Shown here: positions 36,879 through 48,196 of the stretch, piece by piece
Layout: each line of letters starts with the position of its first letter
Position numbering within the stretch: the first letter of the stretch is position 1
Source of the DNA: Sanghuangporus weigelae
Lineage: Eukaryota; Basidiomycota; Agaricomycetes; Hymenochaetales; Hymenochaetaceae
Assembly: GCA_033182465.1 (NCBI GenBank)
Contig: CP137322.1
Location: 248,001 to 312,000 of the forward strand
Reading direction: 5' to 3'
Length of the DNA stretch: 64,000 nucleotides
The notes under the pieces: generated by a model
Told to the model about the DNA's origin: nothing
Database searches by the model: none
Seen by the model: the letters and a program-made list of their open reading frames with translations, nothing else
Position numbers and translations under genes: made by a program

Positions 36879-38094
36879 TAATCCGTTCTTCAGAAGAAGG
36901 GACAGTGTTATATTTATTTTGACTTGGGACTAAGTGCTTCCAATGGCTATTGCGATTATTGCAACGCGACGACTTGCTACGACGATGTTTTATGCTTATC
37001 TTGCATGATAATTTATGTGTTGCAGGTGAAAGAAAATATTTCAGCTAGCTAACATTTAACGAGATAGAGTCCCTTTGCTTCCGAGTGGCGTGAGAACAAA
37101 GTTTCTCTCACGTACGCGTATACGATAGCCACAGTCCTCAGCTCTGCCTCCGAACAGTGAAAATGCATTTCAAATCAGTTGAGTTGTCTCTGCGAGCCGC
37201 TGTATCAGTTTGTAGAGATCTCTAGTGTTAATGCAACCGAGACGACTTGCGCGATGGACACTGGGAAATTGCCGCTTCTTGATTTATGTCAATCATCTTC
37301 TGATCGTACTCAATTTGTGGCAAACTGGTCCGTCCTGAATCATTGTATGTAAGAGTCCGCCCAGCACGTACCTGTCCCGTTTTTGCAAGGCTTTCATTGT
37401 CTTCCATGGTGCGTTTTGTAGCAATTGCCGTTTGTTGTACTTAACTAATAGTCCCGTGGCCTTTAATTTCTCTGATGAGTAGCAGCAACTGTTGTGTACG
37501 AGTATGTGCTACAATATCAGTGGGTATATATGCTTCATGAACACACGAGCAAGAATACTGAGTCTCTTTAGACAGGATCTACATCCGTACTTTAATAGCA
37601 TCTCTGTTCCTCCCGATTACTTGGCTCAAGAGTGCCAAGACCGAAGTCAAAACCGGATGTTCCCAAATACCGCTTTATCGAATTTTCCAAACCATCATAT
37701 CCGGATGCCTGATTCTCAGTGCGGTCAACAACTGGAAGTAACTCCTACTCTGTGGACCAATACCCACGGAAGTTTTGTCTTCTCTCCTCAAAGTCATGCT
37801 TGAAAGTGCTTCGACTATGTCTTGGCGCCTGTCCTCATTCGTACAACACGCTACTCAACACGCGGTTCTCCTAAACCCCCTCTTCTTTGACCAACCTGCT
37901 CCTGAATGCACGGACAAGCAATAAAAGGGATGATGTGCTCTGCGATTTCCAGGTGCCCTGCCAACTGTAGCTTCTGTTCTGCAGTTCCCAGATCACCTTT
38001 ATTCCGTCCTTCATTGCTGTGCACGTTATTTTGCTCCTCTCACCACGGTTCACTTGACTAATACCGACGTCCAATCGCTTTGTGATAGCCTGAT
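36879..38094. other. intergenic, no gene recognised
   Basis: About 1.2 kb between secreted-family copies 4 and 5. Nothing is supported beyond expected promoter and 3' sequences. Confidence 0.4.
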
Positions 38095-39361
38095 ATGCTC
38101 GTTTATCTAAGCTGCTTATCTTTCTTACCCATTCTTCTTTTGATTCACATACGATTTGCTGGTGCCTTGTATGTGCGGAGTCCGGAGAAACTCGATCTAC
38201 TGAAGCGCGCCGTTGAGTACTACGACCCTGCAGCAGGTGGAGGGTCAATGCTCACGAATACTGGTAACGGACTTGGAGAACCTCTGAATGTGCGTTTCTC
38301 GTTTCTTCGACATGTCAGTCCTGGCATTCCGGGATCTATGAATTTCCGGGTTTCGTTGGAGTCGGGAGAGAAGATACGCTGCTTCAATTCGACGCTGACT
38401 TTGCCTGCTTGGCGTTCGTTTACCAGGTGATCATTTCCGATTTGAGCTCGCCAGATGTCCTTACCGATCGTGGGTTCCTCAATTATGCTCAGTCTATTGG
38501 ATTGTACGTTTATATTCCCCTCTCCGCTCAAATTCTCCTCTACTCCAATTTGCTAAAGAGAGATACTGGGCCTACTCTTTCAACGTATTATGATCAGAAC
38601 CTCATCCACATATTTTCTTAACAGTGATGAAGAATGTCTCGATATTCATATTGGCAACCCACAGAGCGCGAACCTTGGTGACGGGAACGGCTGGGTGAAC
38701 CAAACCATCCTGCTGCGTGAAGACTACGGAATACCCGAGATCGGTACATGTCTCCAGAGCCTCGTAGGCGGAAATCATTTTAGGTCGGTAGAACGTGTCG
38801 ATAAAGACCAGTTACTTATTCGCTTGTCATATTGAAGATTGTTCCGTCAAAACGGTTCTGTTGCAAATAGTGGAGCTCTCTTCTTGGCGTGAGTACTCTC
38901 GCAATCCAGTATAGTAAACAAAGATCCCGTTCCGAATCGTACTCTTTCCTTTCCATAATCTCGGATGTATAGAGTTTCTCATGAAGAAAATGCATTCGAG
39001 AGTCACACCATCTCACCCGATGGATACGACAGAGGACGGTGCGTGTATTGCGTCTCGCCAGCTTGATCCCGACTTGATATGCTTACATGATAAAGAGATG
39101 AACTGGTTTCTCTTGCTACCAGAGGCCAGACAAGTTCTGATGGAATGGCTTACTCGACAACTTCCGAGGATATTTCAGGCCTTCTCGTAGCCGGCGCTAC
39201 TGGAATCAACCATGGTACGTAGCAGTAATCTCCTGAGATGGCTGGCTGGCAGAACAATGTCTAATTCGCATCCAAACTCCAATGCACCATCCATGCTTTA
39301 CTGAAATGTAGGCATAGCTATTGATGGCATCGTGAAAGTCCTTACTGTCACGATCCTATGA
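38095..39361 (+). CDS. secreted protein of unnamed tandem family, copy 5
   Basis: ATG 38095 begins MLVYLSCLSFLPILLLIHIR (signal), then LDLLKRAVEYYDPAAGGGS with a KR site. The blocks are TNTGNGLGEPLN, VIISDLSSPDVLTDRGFLNYAQSIG, ECLDIHIGNPQSANLGDGNG, VNQTILLREDYG, GTCLQSLVGGNHFR, FRQNG, NSGALFLA, VSHEENAFESHTISPDGYDRGR, DELVSLATRG, TTSEDISGLLVAGATG and IAIDGIVKVLTVTIL, with TGA at 39359-39361. The exon starting DELVSLATRG needs the acceptor at the end of GATAAAG rather than the later CTACCAG. Closest to copy 4 and to the disrupted copy 3. Function unknown. Confidence 0.78.
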
Positions 39362-39864
39362 ATCAATCGTAGCAATAGAGGACAGTATTTTCTTCGATTG
39401 AAATCGTGATTTGAGACCTTCCTAGACTTTCCTGGATACTTTGACATCTTTGTGACGACATATCAATGATATTTTCTTCTTCAGCCCACGACGTGTGCTT
39501 GTAGTACACGCACTTTGCTCTTGGCTACATGATACCCTGTGAATTCAGCTGTTAGACTATACATCGTGTTATTGGACAAGAATGTATGGATCTCAGATAA
39601 TCGAAGCGTTGAAGTTATCAAAGAAACACGAGAGATCCCACGCTCTATATGGTCCGACGATCGTAAGCGTCACCGGGGAGGCCTCCCAACAATGCAGAAC
39701 GCGATTACATGAAGAACGAAACAATAGAATGAGCATATTACAGATGCCGTAATGAAATCATCCTTTGCAAACAGAAATGGACAAGGAAATGTGGGAGAAT
39801 CCGGAGAGTGAGAAACTCGTTTAGACAACTGCCTCGGCTGCTTTATATTGAATAGCCGCAGACG
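39362..39864. other. intergenic between convergent genes
   Basis: About 500 bp between the stops of secreted copy 5 and the DUF6533 gene. No gene is seen. Confidence 0.4.
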
Positions 39865-41499
39865 CTACATCCCTACTCGAAGTTCAGATCTTGGAATAAA
39901 TGAGCAGAGTGGAACGAAAACAGACCTTTGAGTACTTCCTAGATCTGCAAATTCAATTTCGCTGACTGTCCTCGAAGGTGTCCTGCAGTCCGTACCTTCT
40001 TGTTGACCTCGCTCTGCCGCCTCTTTCAGATTGAATATCATTCGGCTACCAAGAAGAGAGAACAAAGAAGGATTTTCGAAGACGCCGGAGAAATTTGAAT
40101 CTCGTAATACGATACTCGCGATGTTCAAGAGTGAACAGAGTATGACTCTGGAATGCTGTCAGAATTCTTACGAAAGCAAGAATAAAATCAACTGACAATA
40201 CGAAGAATACCGCTTGGTCCCGTAAAAGAACTGTGACAAGCATCGACGCTCGAGACCCCCTTGGCATCTTACGATATTTAAGAGCTTTACAAAGCGCGAG
40301 AACTGAGAGGATAATTCCGTACAGCGCTGGGAGTGACCTGGACCAGCCTGAATAACTTGGGCAAAATATCTCAATATCACTCACCAAGCGCACACTTCAC
40401 CTAGGGCTGGTACATAGTCATCCAAGCTGCAGAATGTTATATTTCCGGCAAGAAGCACAACCTTGGCTAAACGGGCATTAGAATTCGCAATGTTTGCAAG
40501 TACGGCACTAACGGTGTCCAAGACGGATAATATATATGATCAGTCCAAGTTCAAAAGCTGCTGCCGCTATGAGAATCGTCTTGAGGCATATTGTCATTGT
40601 TTTATCTGCGGGACAATAAGGAGACATACAGTAATCATTAACATTTTTACCTACCTTGAGAATAAAGAGCAAGAACTCGGAGCATAAGAATGTCTTAAAA
40701 CTCTGTGAGCCGGGAAACGCCTATGTAATGAACTTTAGCACTTACAATTGATCGCAACCAGAGTTATCCAATCTAGAAAGAGATTAGTGTAGAAATCGGA
40801 AAGCCTGTGGCGAGTGCTCACAAGCAATATAACTTGTCCATATTGAAAAATTGCCTAAGGGATGGTATTCATACGCAACAAAACCATCTTCAAAGATCAG
40901 TCGCTCACATCTAGACTGAATGTAAACAGCGGCGCTGGGGAAGGGGGAGGAATATAAGGAACACATACAATGGTAGGGTCAAGCCATATGAGTATCCTTC
41001 GGAGACTATTATTCCCTCTGGTAAGCACTTTCACTCGAGATACTCACCGACAAGACCAGCAATGGCTCCAAGAATTCCAATGTAGCGGGTCTAATGCATC
41101 TGGCTCGCTTAAAGGGTCGACAAAGCGAAGATCTAATGCTCACCGCAAAATAGAGAAATTCTACTGTACTTCGGGGTATTTTCTTTCGACAGTTTAAGAA
41201 TCAGCGCCGAAACCTAATCCAGTACAAAAGATGGACAAGAATACCCAGAAATACTGTATCTGAAAGAGGAAATATCAATCAACCACGCGTCATTTTGTCA
41301 TACATCGTCTCACCTCTTTGTCCATAGTAACAACTTAACGGTGATTAGCGTTTACCGGTGTGTCATGAAATCCGTACTTACTGGTATCGTAGGCTAAGGC
41401 AGTCACAATCACCACCTGAAATAATTTCACACCATCATGGTCGAACACGGCAGTACGAACCACGCCGGGATCGACATATGCTTGAGTGGCGAGCGCCAT
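39865..41499 (-). CDS. DUF6533-type seven-helix membrane protein
   Basis: A multi-exon gene on the minus strand. The N-terminal DUF6533 motif is visible after splicing: ALAYDTIVTMDKEIQYFWVF, where the central exon ends with an E residue at a GTGAGA donor. The C-terminal half has LPALYGIILSVLALCKALKY (helix 6 region), VTVLLRDQAVFFVLSVDFIL (helix 7) and the tail LGSRMIFNLKEAAERGQQEG followed by IEFADLGSTQ; the stop lies at 39865-39867. These segments match the large basidiomycete family whose members resemble receptors but have no proven ligand. Middle exons are short and I did not fix each border. The start used is ATG 41497-41499; an upstream in-frame ATG would add MPTLSSLIGWSVCN. Confidence 0.72.
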
Positions 41500-42001
41500 A
41501 TTACACACAGACCAGCCAATTAGAGAAGAGAGGGTAGGCACTGGCTTGAAATTAGAGTATCTTTACGGGCGTTCATTCGGGTGTGAGTATCTTGTCGAGC
41601 GTCGTTTAAGTATCTTCTCCCAATCTTCACACACTAATTTCATAATCATCTGACGGAATCAGCTCCGCACATATGTATATATATATATCATGTCTGAAAT
41701 GCTCAACTGATTGTCACTTATGATGGTTTGATTGCCAAGAACCTGTACAAGTGGCAGAGTGAAGATTGCGGTGATGCTTGTTTTTGTGAATTGAGTAATG
41801 AACGACGCGATTTCGCTTCGAACGCTGCTCTTCCTGAGTCTGCCATGAATGGAGCGTTGAAGCGCGTGAACCGTCTCCCAACTAGTAAACACAAAGCTTC
41901 GAACTGCTCCGTAGTCACAAAGCGGTTCTGAAAAAGAGATAGGTTGCCGGGATACCAAAACAAGCTCGAGTATCAAAGCCAGGACTTATATAAGTGCCTA
42001 A
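41500..42001. other. upstream region of DUF6533 gene
   Basis: About 500 bp. Short frames on both strands, including a minus-strand one at 41659-41976, have no recognisable feature. Confidence 0.4.
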
Positions 42002-42131
42002 CACACCGAGCAAAAACTCATTTCCGAACCATGAAAATGTTACCCAGAATGGAAAAAGAGCCAATCGGATAAGAGCTCACCCGTTCCGATCAAAATTTCT
42101 CAGGGCTTGGAATGAGTTTTTGCCCGGTGTG
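42002..42131 (-). mobile_element. 130-bp MITE, copy B
   Basis: Same element as at 28986-29115 but inverted: CACACCGAGCAAAAACTCATT at the left end and its complement at the right, 130 bp in total, flanked by the target duplication TAA (41999-42001 and 42132-42134). The inner part complements copy A (GGGTAACATTTTCA, GGCTCTTTTTCCATTC and AACGGGTGAGCTC). It has no coding capacity. Confidence 0.88.
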
Positions 42132-43428
42132 TAAGATGCAGATTGCTGGACGGGTAAGGGGTGACACTTCTGTAGTTGTGACAAATGTGACCTTGAAATC
42201 GTCTGTTCTGCTTACGTAACACCGGTCTTTTTTCTCAGGCCAGGCCGAAAGGTACAAGACGATAAACGATGAACAAAACGAAACGATGAACAGTCACCTC
42301 TTTACTACCCACTGGTGCTTTGTATATTGCACGCAGATCTTTGGGTATAGACTCAGCTAGGCACCAGGAGACTGGAAACCAATGCCAGTATATTCGACGT
42401 TTTCGTTTATGCTACCATGCTGGGAAGTTTTCAAGTAAGTATCGGCTCGAAATTCATATTTTAAGTACTTAATAACTGCATGCTTGACGGTTTAGACGCT
42501 TCGAGAAGAGGATCTACTCGAGGAAGGGACTATCTGAGCCGGCAAGCCCGCTTCGAAGCAACAGGAACACCTTTTGAAGGCACTAATAAGGTTCCGTGGA
42601 TTCTTGAAAGGGCATCTGCAGGAGCATTCTCGAATCCGCGCTTTATGCTGCAAATCGAGTCAGGGTTAGATCCCTTGTTCTCTACCTTCGGCTGATCATT
42701 CTCCACGTTCGGTTTATTTCTATATGGATCGAGTCCAGTTTTCAAGGCCAAAGATGCTGCGCATTTCAAGCAGCCTCCGAGCGTACGATGCGTCGAGGTA
42801 AAGCCAAGTTCCTTCCCAGATCTACTTTCCGCCCATTACCCGTGCCGCAGGTGCCGATCGGTAATCTTTCAGCGGATCTCGGGTCTCTCCACATCCAATT
42901 TCCCCATATCAAAGACCTTGTAACACGTGTGAGTGGCTGCACCAAATGTTTTAACTTCCGTGCCCGTATTCTGCATGCATCACCTGTGCTGTGAATTATT
43001 GAAACCGAAATCTTATGCGGAATGCAATTCACTGACTTGTTTTGTGGTGAACAGTAAAATGTTGGACTTCCGAAAAGGTACTTCTTCCGAAAGCATGATA
43101 CCGAATCTTTTTCCCATGCGAACCGTCTTTTCCCATTTGCCGTTCGGAACCTTGTGAAGTCCGCCAATGATGCTTCTAGCTCATCAGGCACGTTACCTAT
43201 TAACGAAACGCTGAGACGAATGAATGAATTCTTACCGCATTTCCGGAATTACGACACGAGCTATATTTGGAGCGAAACTTTCGCTTCGCCCTCGAGCGCA
43301 TTCTCACATAATCTTATTTTATTCGTTCATAACGCATGGGATATGTCAGGTCCATATCAGCTTCTCAGCTTCCCCTTTCCATCACCAAGCGCGCTACATA
43401 GTGCAGCACCCGGGCAGGATCGCGCATT
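42132..43428. other. intergenic, no gene recognised
   Basis: About 1.3 kb upstream of the transporter. A minus-strand frame of 141 codons at 42766-43191 is the longest; it shows no domain, signal or clear codon bias and was not accepted. Confidence 0.4.
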
Positions 43429-45118
43429 ATGAGCACACCAAGTACACTCCCGCCCCGCGATGTGGCCATCGCAATGATAGAGCACGGCGTGGTGAAACAC
43501 CAGACGCGGTATGATAAGGTGTTTTTCAAGGTGAGACGATTTCATTCTGGGGCGCCGCCGATTCGTTGATCTGATTCTGGACTCGTTGCAGGCGGTTCTG
43601 GCTGGTGCTTTCCTGTCGACGGGTGGCCTGCTTTTGGAGATCATTGAAGGAGGTTCACCACAACTGAACAGTGACAATCCGGGTCTTGTCAAAATCCTCG
43701 GCGGAGGAGTATTCCCTGTTGGTCTCGTCATGTAAGTGCCTGCGAAACTTCTAGTTCTCACTTCTTTTTCAAGTTAGGCTCATTCTGCTGTTTCTAACAG
43801 GATTGTCCTCACTGGCCAGGAGCTCCTCACGAGCAACATGATGGTGAAAGCGCCCCGTCACTTCTTTTGCAAGCTTACTTATCATTCCTTGTTTGTCTAG
43901 GTCTTTCCGATGGCTTGGATGAAGGGTGCGATTCCGTGGTGGAGTACATTCGTCAACTGGATTATCGGTGAGAGGACTACGTTGAACATATTGCGAGATC
44001 ATGTCTGACGATGAACAGTTCTCTTTGGGAACCTATGTGGCAGTTTGTTTTTCGCAGCTGTTCTGGTCAAATGTGAGTCTCTTTCTGCAGGAGTAATTTC
44101 ACATACTGATCAGGTTCGATCTTTATATAGACACCGGCGTTATCTCGACTGCCCCATACGAGCAGTTTGTTATGGACTTCGCTATGTACGCCACGCATCA
44201 GTCTTCTAGTCCAACAGCGAGGTGATAATCATCTCTCCGGTACTTGTAGAAGGAAAGCCGGGACCCCGGCATGGCACCAGATCTTCCTGCGAGGGATCGC
44301 ATGTAATTGGCTGGTCTGCGTTGCTGTCTGGGTGGGTATATCCTTTTTCCTTTGGCCGAATATGCATAGCTAAAGATAAGTTAGCAAGCTGCAGGGTCTA
44401 GGGAGACTATTTCGAAGGTATGCCATCTTGCTATATGTAAGTTACCTTTGAAGATAAGCCCTTATTATCTTGACAGGTTATTGCAATTTGGATTCCCATT
44501 TGGGTACGTCCGTTCAGAAAGGATCAATAGAAAACAACATGGACTGAACTATAACGAAGATCTTCGTTGCAGTCGGATATGATCACGGTATGTGAATCCT
44601 GCTGATTTTTTAACATGCTCACGAAGCTCACCGCGTGTCTTTCTATTCAGTTGTCGGTATGCCAGTTTAAATATCACATTGAGATCAAAGTCTCACAGGA
44701 CGATCTAGCAAATATGTTCCTCGTACCCGTTGGCATTCTATTCGGCGCTCCAGTCAGTAGTTACCTTTCCATGAAAATTATTTTCTCTGACTCTGTATTT
44801 GTAGCTCACCGTGGCCCAGTATATCCGAAAGTAAGTGGATTCTCACCTTGGATTCAAACGTACAGAATTGACTCATTAATCCCGACCGTCAGATCGTTAA
44901 TAGCAGCATTCCTCGGTAATGTTGTCGGAGCATTATGCGTCGCCGTCCCCGCCGTGTACTTTTACCTATCCGATTACGACTATCGACTCGATTCGCGCCA
45001 GTTGCGAAATGTGGAAGAGGGCGAGGCTCTGAACGAAATCGTGCAGGACGTGAGGGCAGATAGGATCAAAAGCAGTGGGAGCAGCGGGAGCGTGTCAAAT
45101 GCGAAACGTGAAAACTAA
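43429..45118 (+). CDS. formate/nitrite transporter (FNT) family channel
   Basis: A pentameric membrane channel for formate, nitrite or related small anions in the plasma membrane. At least twelve exons. Segments in order: AMIEHGVVKHQTRYDK, AVLAGAFLSTGGLLLEIIEG, GGGVFPVGLVMIVLTGQELLTSNMM, WMKGAIPWW, VNWIIVLFGNLCGSLFFAA, RGIACNWLVCVAVWQAAGS, VIAIWIPIWIFVAVGYDHVV, ANMFLVPVGILFGAPLTVAQYI and SLIAAFLGNVVGALCVAVPAVYFY. The TGQELLTSNM, RGIACNWLVC and HVVANMF motifs are classical for the family. The VV of HVVANMF comes from a 6-nt exon at 44651-44656. A charged C-terminal tail ends at TAA 45116-45118. Fungal members serve nitrite or formate uptake; no nitrate-assimilation genes lie nearby to point to one substrate. 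Confidence 0.9.
44651..44656 (+). other. 6-nt microexon of the FNT transporter
   Basis: TTGTCG lies between a TTCAG acceptor and a GTATGC donor. The previous exon ends CACG and the next begins CAAATATG, so inclusion gives HVVANMF, the family motif, while skipping gives HANMF in the same frame. Confidence 0.7.
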
Positions 45119-45790
45119 GTGAAGCATATCTACGATGTTCATCCGCAGCCGCTTTATGAGCACTTTATTCCCCTTCCATGAGCTGTCCTGTATGAATTAC
45201 TTACGTGTCGAATTTGACTATTTCTATTACGAATCGGAAAGCCTTTCATCATAAAGTCAAGTGCGAATCTAAGATCGGCGTCGTCCGCGGATCTTCGATA
45301 TCCCTTGGTTCCTTTCTACATCATCTGCTGGCATCAAGTTTGTCGGGGCTTCGCAGTTTGGAGCATGCGAGCATCTGAGGTGTCGAAGCAAATCTAAAGT
45401 TCCAGTAACACAATTGCTGTGGATAGTTCGCTCCGAGGCGGCGAGCGTGCCTGAGGACACCGTACCAGCTAGACCATCTGATTGAACTCTCTCCTATGGC
45501 ATTCCTCCAAATGCCGAATAGTTTATCTGCGGTAAATACACCTTAGAATTGCTCCTCTCGGAGATGCTTCAAATGCATATATTCATAGGTAAGTCAGTTT
45601 ATTCTATGTAGGGATTCCGCACCAATAAGCGGTATTTTCATGTAGATTTCCTATACCACGTACGTAGGAAGGTCAGCTCCCATTGACTCCGATCTGCTGC
45701 GCATTATGATCGTGGCCTATGGTTACTCTCATTTGCGTACGAAGAATTCCAACGATGATTATACAAATACTAACCCACAAACAAATGTAG
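45119..45790. other. intergenic, lost 5' part of a DUF6534 copy expected here
   Basis: About 670 bp. A full DUF6534 gene would have its helices upstream of the fragment at 45791, but I found no such coding blocks in any frame. Confidence 0.4.
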
Positions 45791-46365
45791 GCCATAGTCA
45801 TGCCGAAGAATCTTGTCTTTGCAGGCATTCATTTCATTATCAGCAAACGTGAGTTGCTAGTCTTATACGTTAGTTAGAACTAACAGCAATCTACTTGATT
45901 ACAGTATACATCAATAGTGTACTTGCTTCGTGCGTGGTTTACTTATAAATGACAATGCAGGCACTGAAAATCGGAATGCAGACTGAATACCCGCAATACG
46001 TTTCGGGCACGGAAAGATCGACTCTTTCTTTACGCACGGCCATCCATTCCTACCTCTCAGGTATGTAATGATATTTATTTTCATTCCTATGTACTCATTA
46101 TTGATTATTAGGAGAGCCGTACTTGGGAGAATGGTAACGACTATTCTCTTCGATCATCGAAACACATGGAAAATAGAGAAAGAAAGCAATCACATTCGCT
46201 AGACTCTATCTCATCAGTCAAGGTGAGCGAATTCATGTTACACTGATGCAGTTGTTTCCTAAATCGCTAATTGAATTTTATTCTCGGTGACGGCAACAGG
46301 AAACTGAGAATAGAAAATCAGCACATCAAACCAACTTTGTTGTTCACACTGAAGATTTGGCATAA
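45791..46365 (+). pseudogene. truncated DUF6534 gene, C-terminal part only
   Basis: The exons read AIVMPKNLVFAGIHFIISK, YINSVLASLNTRNTFRARKD with the tail RLFLYARPSIPTSQ, ESRTWENGNDYSLRSSKH, SLDSISSVK and ETENRKSAHQTNF, ending TAA 46363-46365. Splice signals between these exons are intact and occupy the same places as in the complete gene at 48197-50311 (MPGNLIFIGIHFVISK, YINSILAS and LNTRNSLRARKERLF). The six upstream helices are missing, so this is a fragment of a duplicated gene. Expression of a short protein cannot be excluded. Confidence 0.7.
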
Positions 46366-48196
46366 ACACTGCACCATACTGCATATACACGTAGTTCTTG
46401 ATAATATCATAGCTCTCATCTTCTGCTTTGATATGGTAATCTGTATATTATTCGCGTCAGGTTCGAAAACTGATGACTGTTTCTGTATTCTTTATGACCA
46501 GCATACATTAGAAGACTTGCCGTACTTGCATTACGATGAAATTCTTCATTTCTATGAATTGCGATGTGGTTCCAATGGAAACTTCGTCCGACAGAAAGGA
46601 AACAGTAAGAAATAATGAATATTTCGAACTGGTAAATACTGATCGCCATAATTGCCGAATATGAAAACTATCGAATCTCCGACTCGATTATTATCCTGCG
46701 CGTGCGGAAATCTTTTTGTCGCTCCATACTCTGGCAAATTCTTTCACCGCTGCTAAATCTTATAACGGAACTTACAGGTCACCTCAGGAACTCTTGAAGC
46801 GTGTGCATCACACATCAGCCAGCTAGACACCGACAACACTGGATCCTTTCTAGTCGGCTATCCGCAAATATGATGTACATGTACATGGCGGCCTCAAGCG
46901 CTTCTCCGAGCAGGTCTGATGGAAGGTTGCTATACATCACCATTTATCACGCCACTGCTCGGTCGAGATCCTTTGATGATGTCTGATAATTGCAGTCGAG
47001 TGTTCTCAAAGTCGGTCTTGATGCCCAAAGCGTCTTCTACTCTGTGCTTTGTCAGTTTCCGATCTTAATGCCTCTTCTACACGATATTCGACGTGCCATG
47101 AATCGTCATACGTTCGCCGTATTCGAGGACGACAGCATCTTCGAGGCTACAATTAGTCGTTCTCGACGCCACCCGTTCTCCCAGGACACTTCCCATGAGC
47201 AGGTTTTCCTGCGGCGAAATCTCAGTTATTGGACTTTCTGAATATGACACTTGAGGAATTTTGGAACACAGGTTCAGTAGCATTGATGCGAATTCTCATA
47301 CTGTAGTCGCGAGCGCCTGCACTCGTAAAACATTCCAAGGTGCTCACTTTACGTTACATTCCGGACGGTGAGTATTCTTTGATATCTGGTGGATCGTCTA
47401 TTCATAGCTAAACATAGGATGGATTTTCATAGTGCACTTTGCTCTCCCGGGGCGGAGAAGCTACAGTATCAAGGGTCACGGTGAATCAGTGGGAAGACTC
47501 ATAGGGATCGTGACAATTCGTCCTCTGCGGCTTTCACGTAGACCACCGACAGGCTGTAGCCGCCACTCCCACCTGCAAAGCTGAACGATTGCGACAACGT
47601 CGGGTGCGCCGCTGCATCGATTCAGCCAGGTGCCAGTGTCGGAGTGTTCGGTGTTGTGTCTAAATCATACCTGGACGTCTGACTGATGCTCCTTGTCCAC
47701 TGCCAGTGTAGAGCAACTGAATTATAACACAAACCGAGGACTGCAGGGGAACTAAATCAAACCTCTTGAATGAACGGGGCTCCGGCATCATTTACTCCGC
47801 CTCCGTGACATTTCCGAACTCTCGGCCGTCTCAACCAGGATCCTCGTACAAGTTCCTGACTTCCTGATCCATATGCTCCCGCGGCATTAACCACCGACTA
47901 CCCCGCATCATCATTGCGCTCAACCGATCGAAGCCATCAAACGGAGACAAATTCATGGGATCTTGATTCACCGTGACTTAGGCTCAATCTTCCACCGAGC
48001 ATTGTATCAATAGTCAAGTCACAAGCCAATTACATCGCTCGGCAGATTGATATTGGCATCGGGCGCGCAGGGCGTATATGAAAATAAAGATTGACTTAAG
48101 ACGTGCCACTCTGACGCCTCCTTTTTCTCTGATCCCTTGTGTTTCATTTCTTTCGTTTTCTCTTCGGGTTCGGTGGACGAGTCTCTTTTTTCGACC
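46366..48196. other. intergenic, no gene recognised
   Basis: About 1.8 kb. Frames at 46271-46615, 46801-46986, 46990-47241 and 47077-47283 are unsupported. This may be decaying sequence between the two DUF6534 relatives. The last part is the promoter of the next gene. Confidence 0.4.

Noticed and set aside
41659-41976. 105-codon minus-strand frame between the DUF6533 gene and MITE copy B
   Set aside because: No membrane pattern or motif that ties it to the neighbouring gene; likely chance.
42766-43191. 141-codon minus-strand frame upstream of the transporter
   Set aside because: No domain, signal or repeated family member; composition is not distinct from the flanks.
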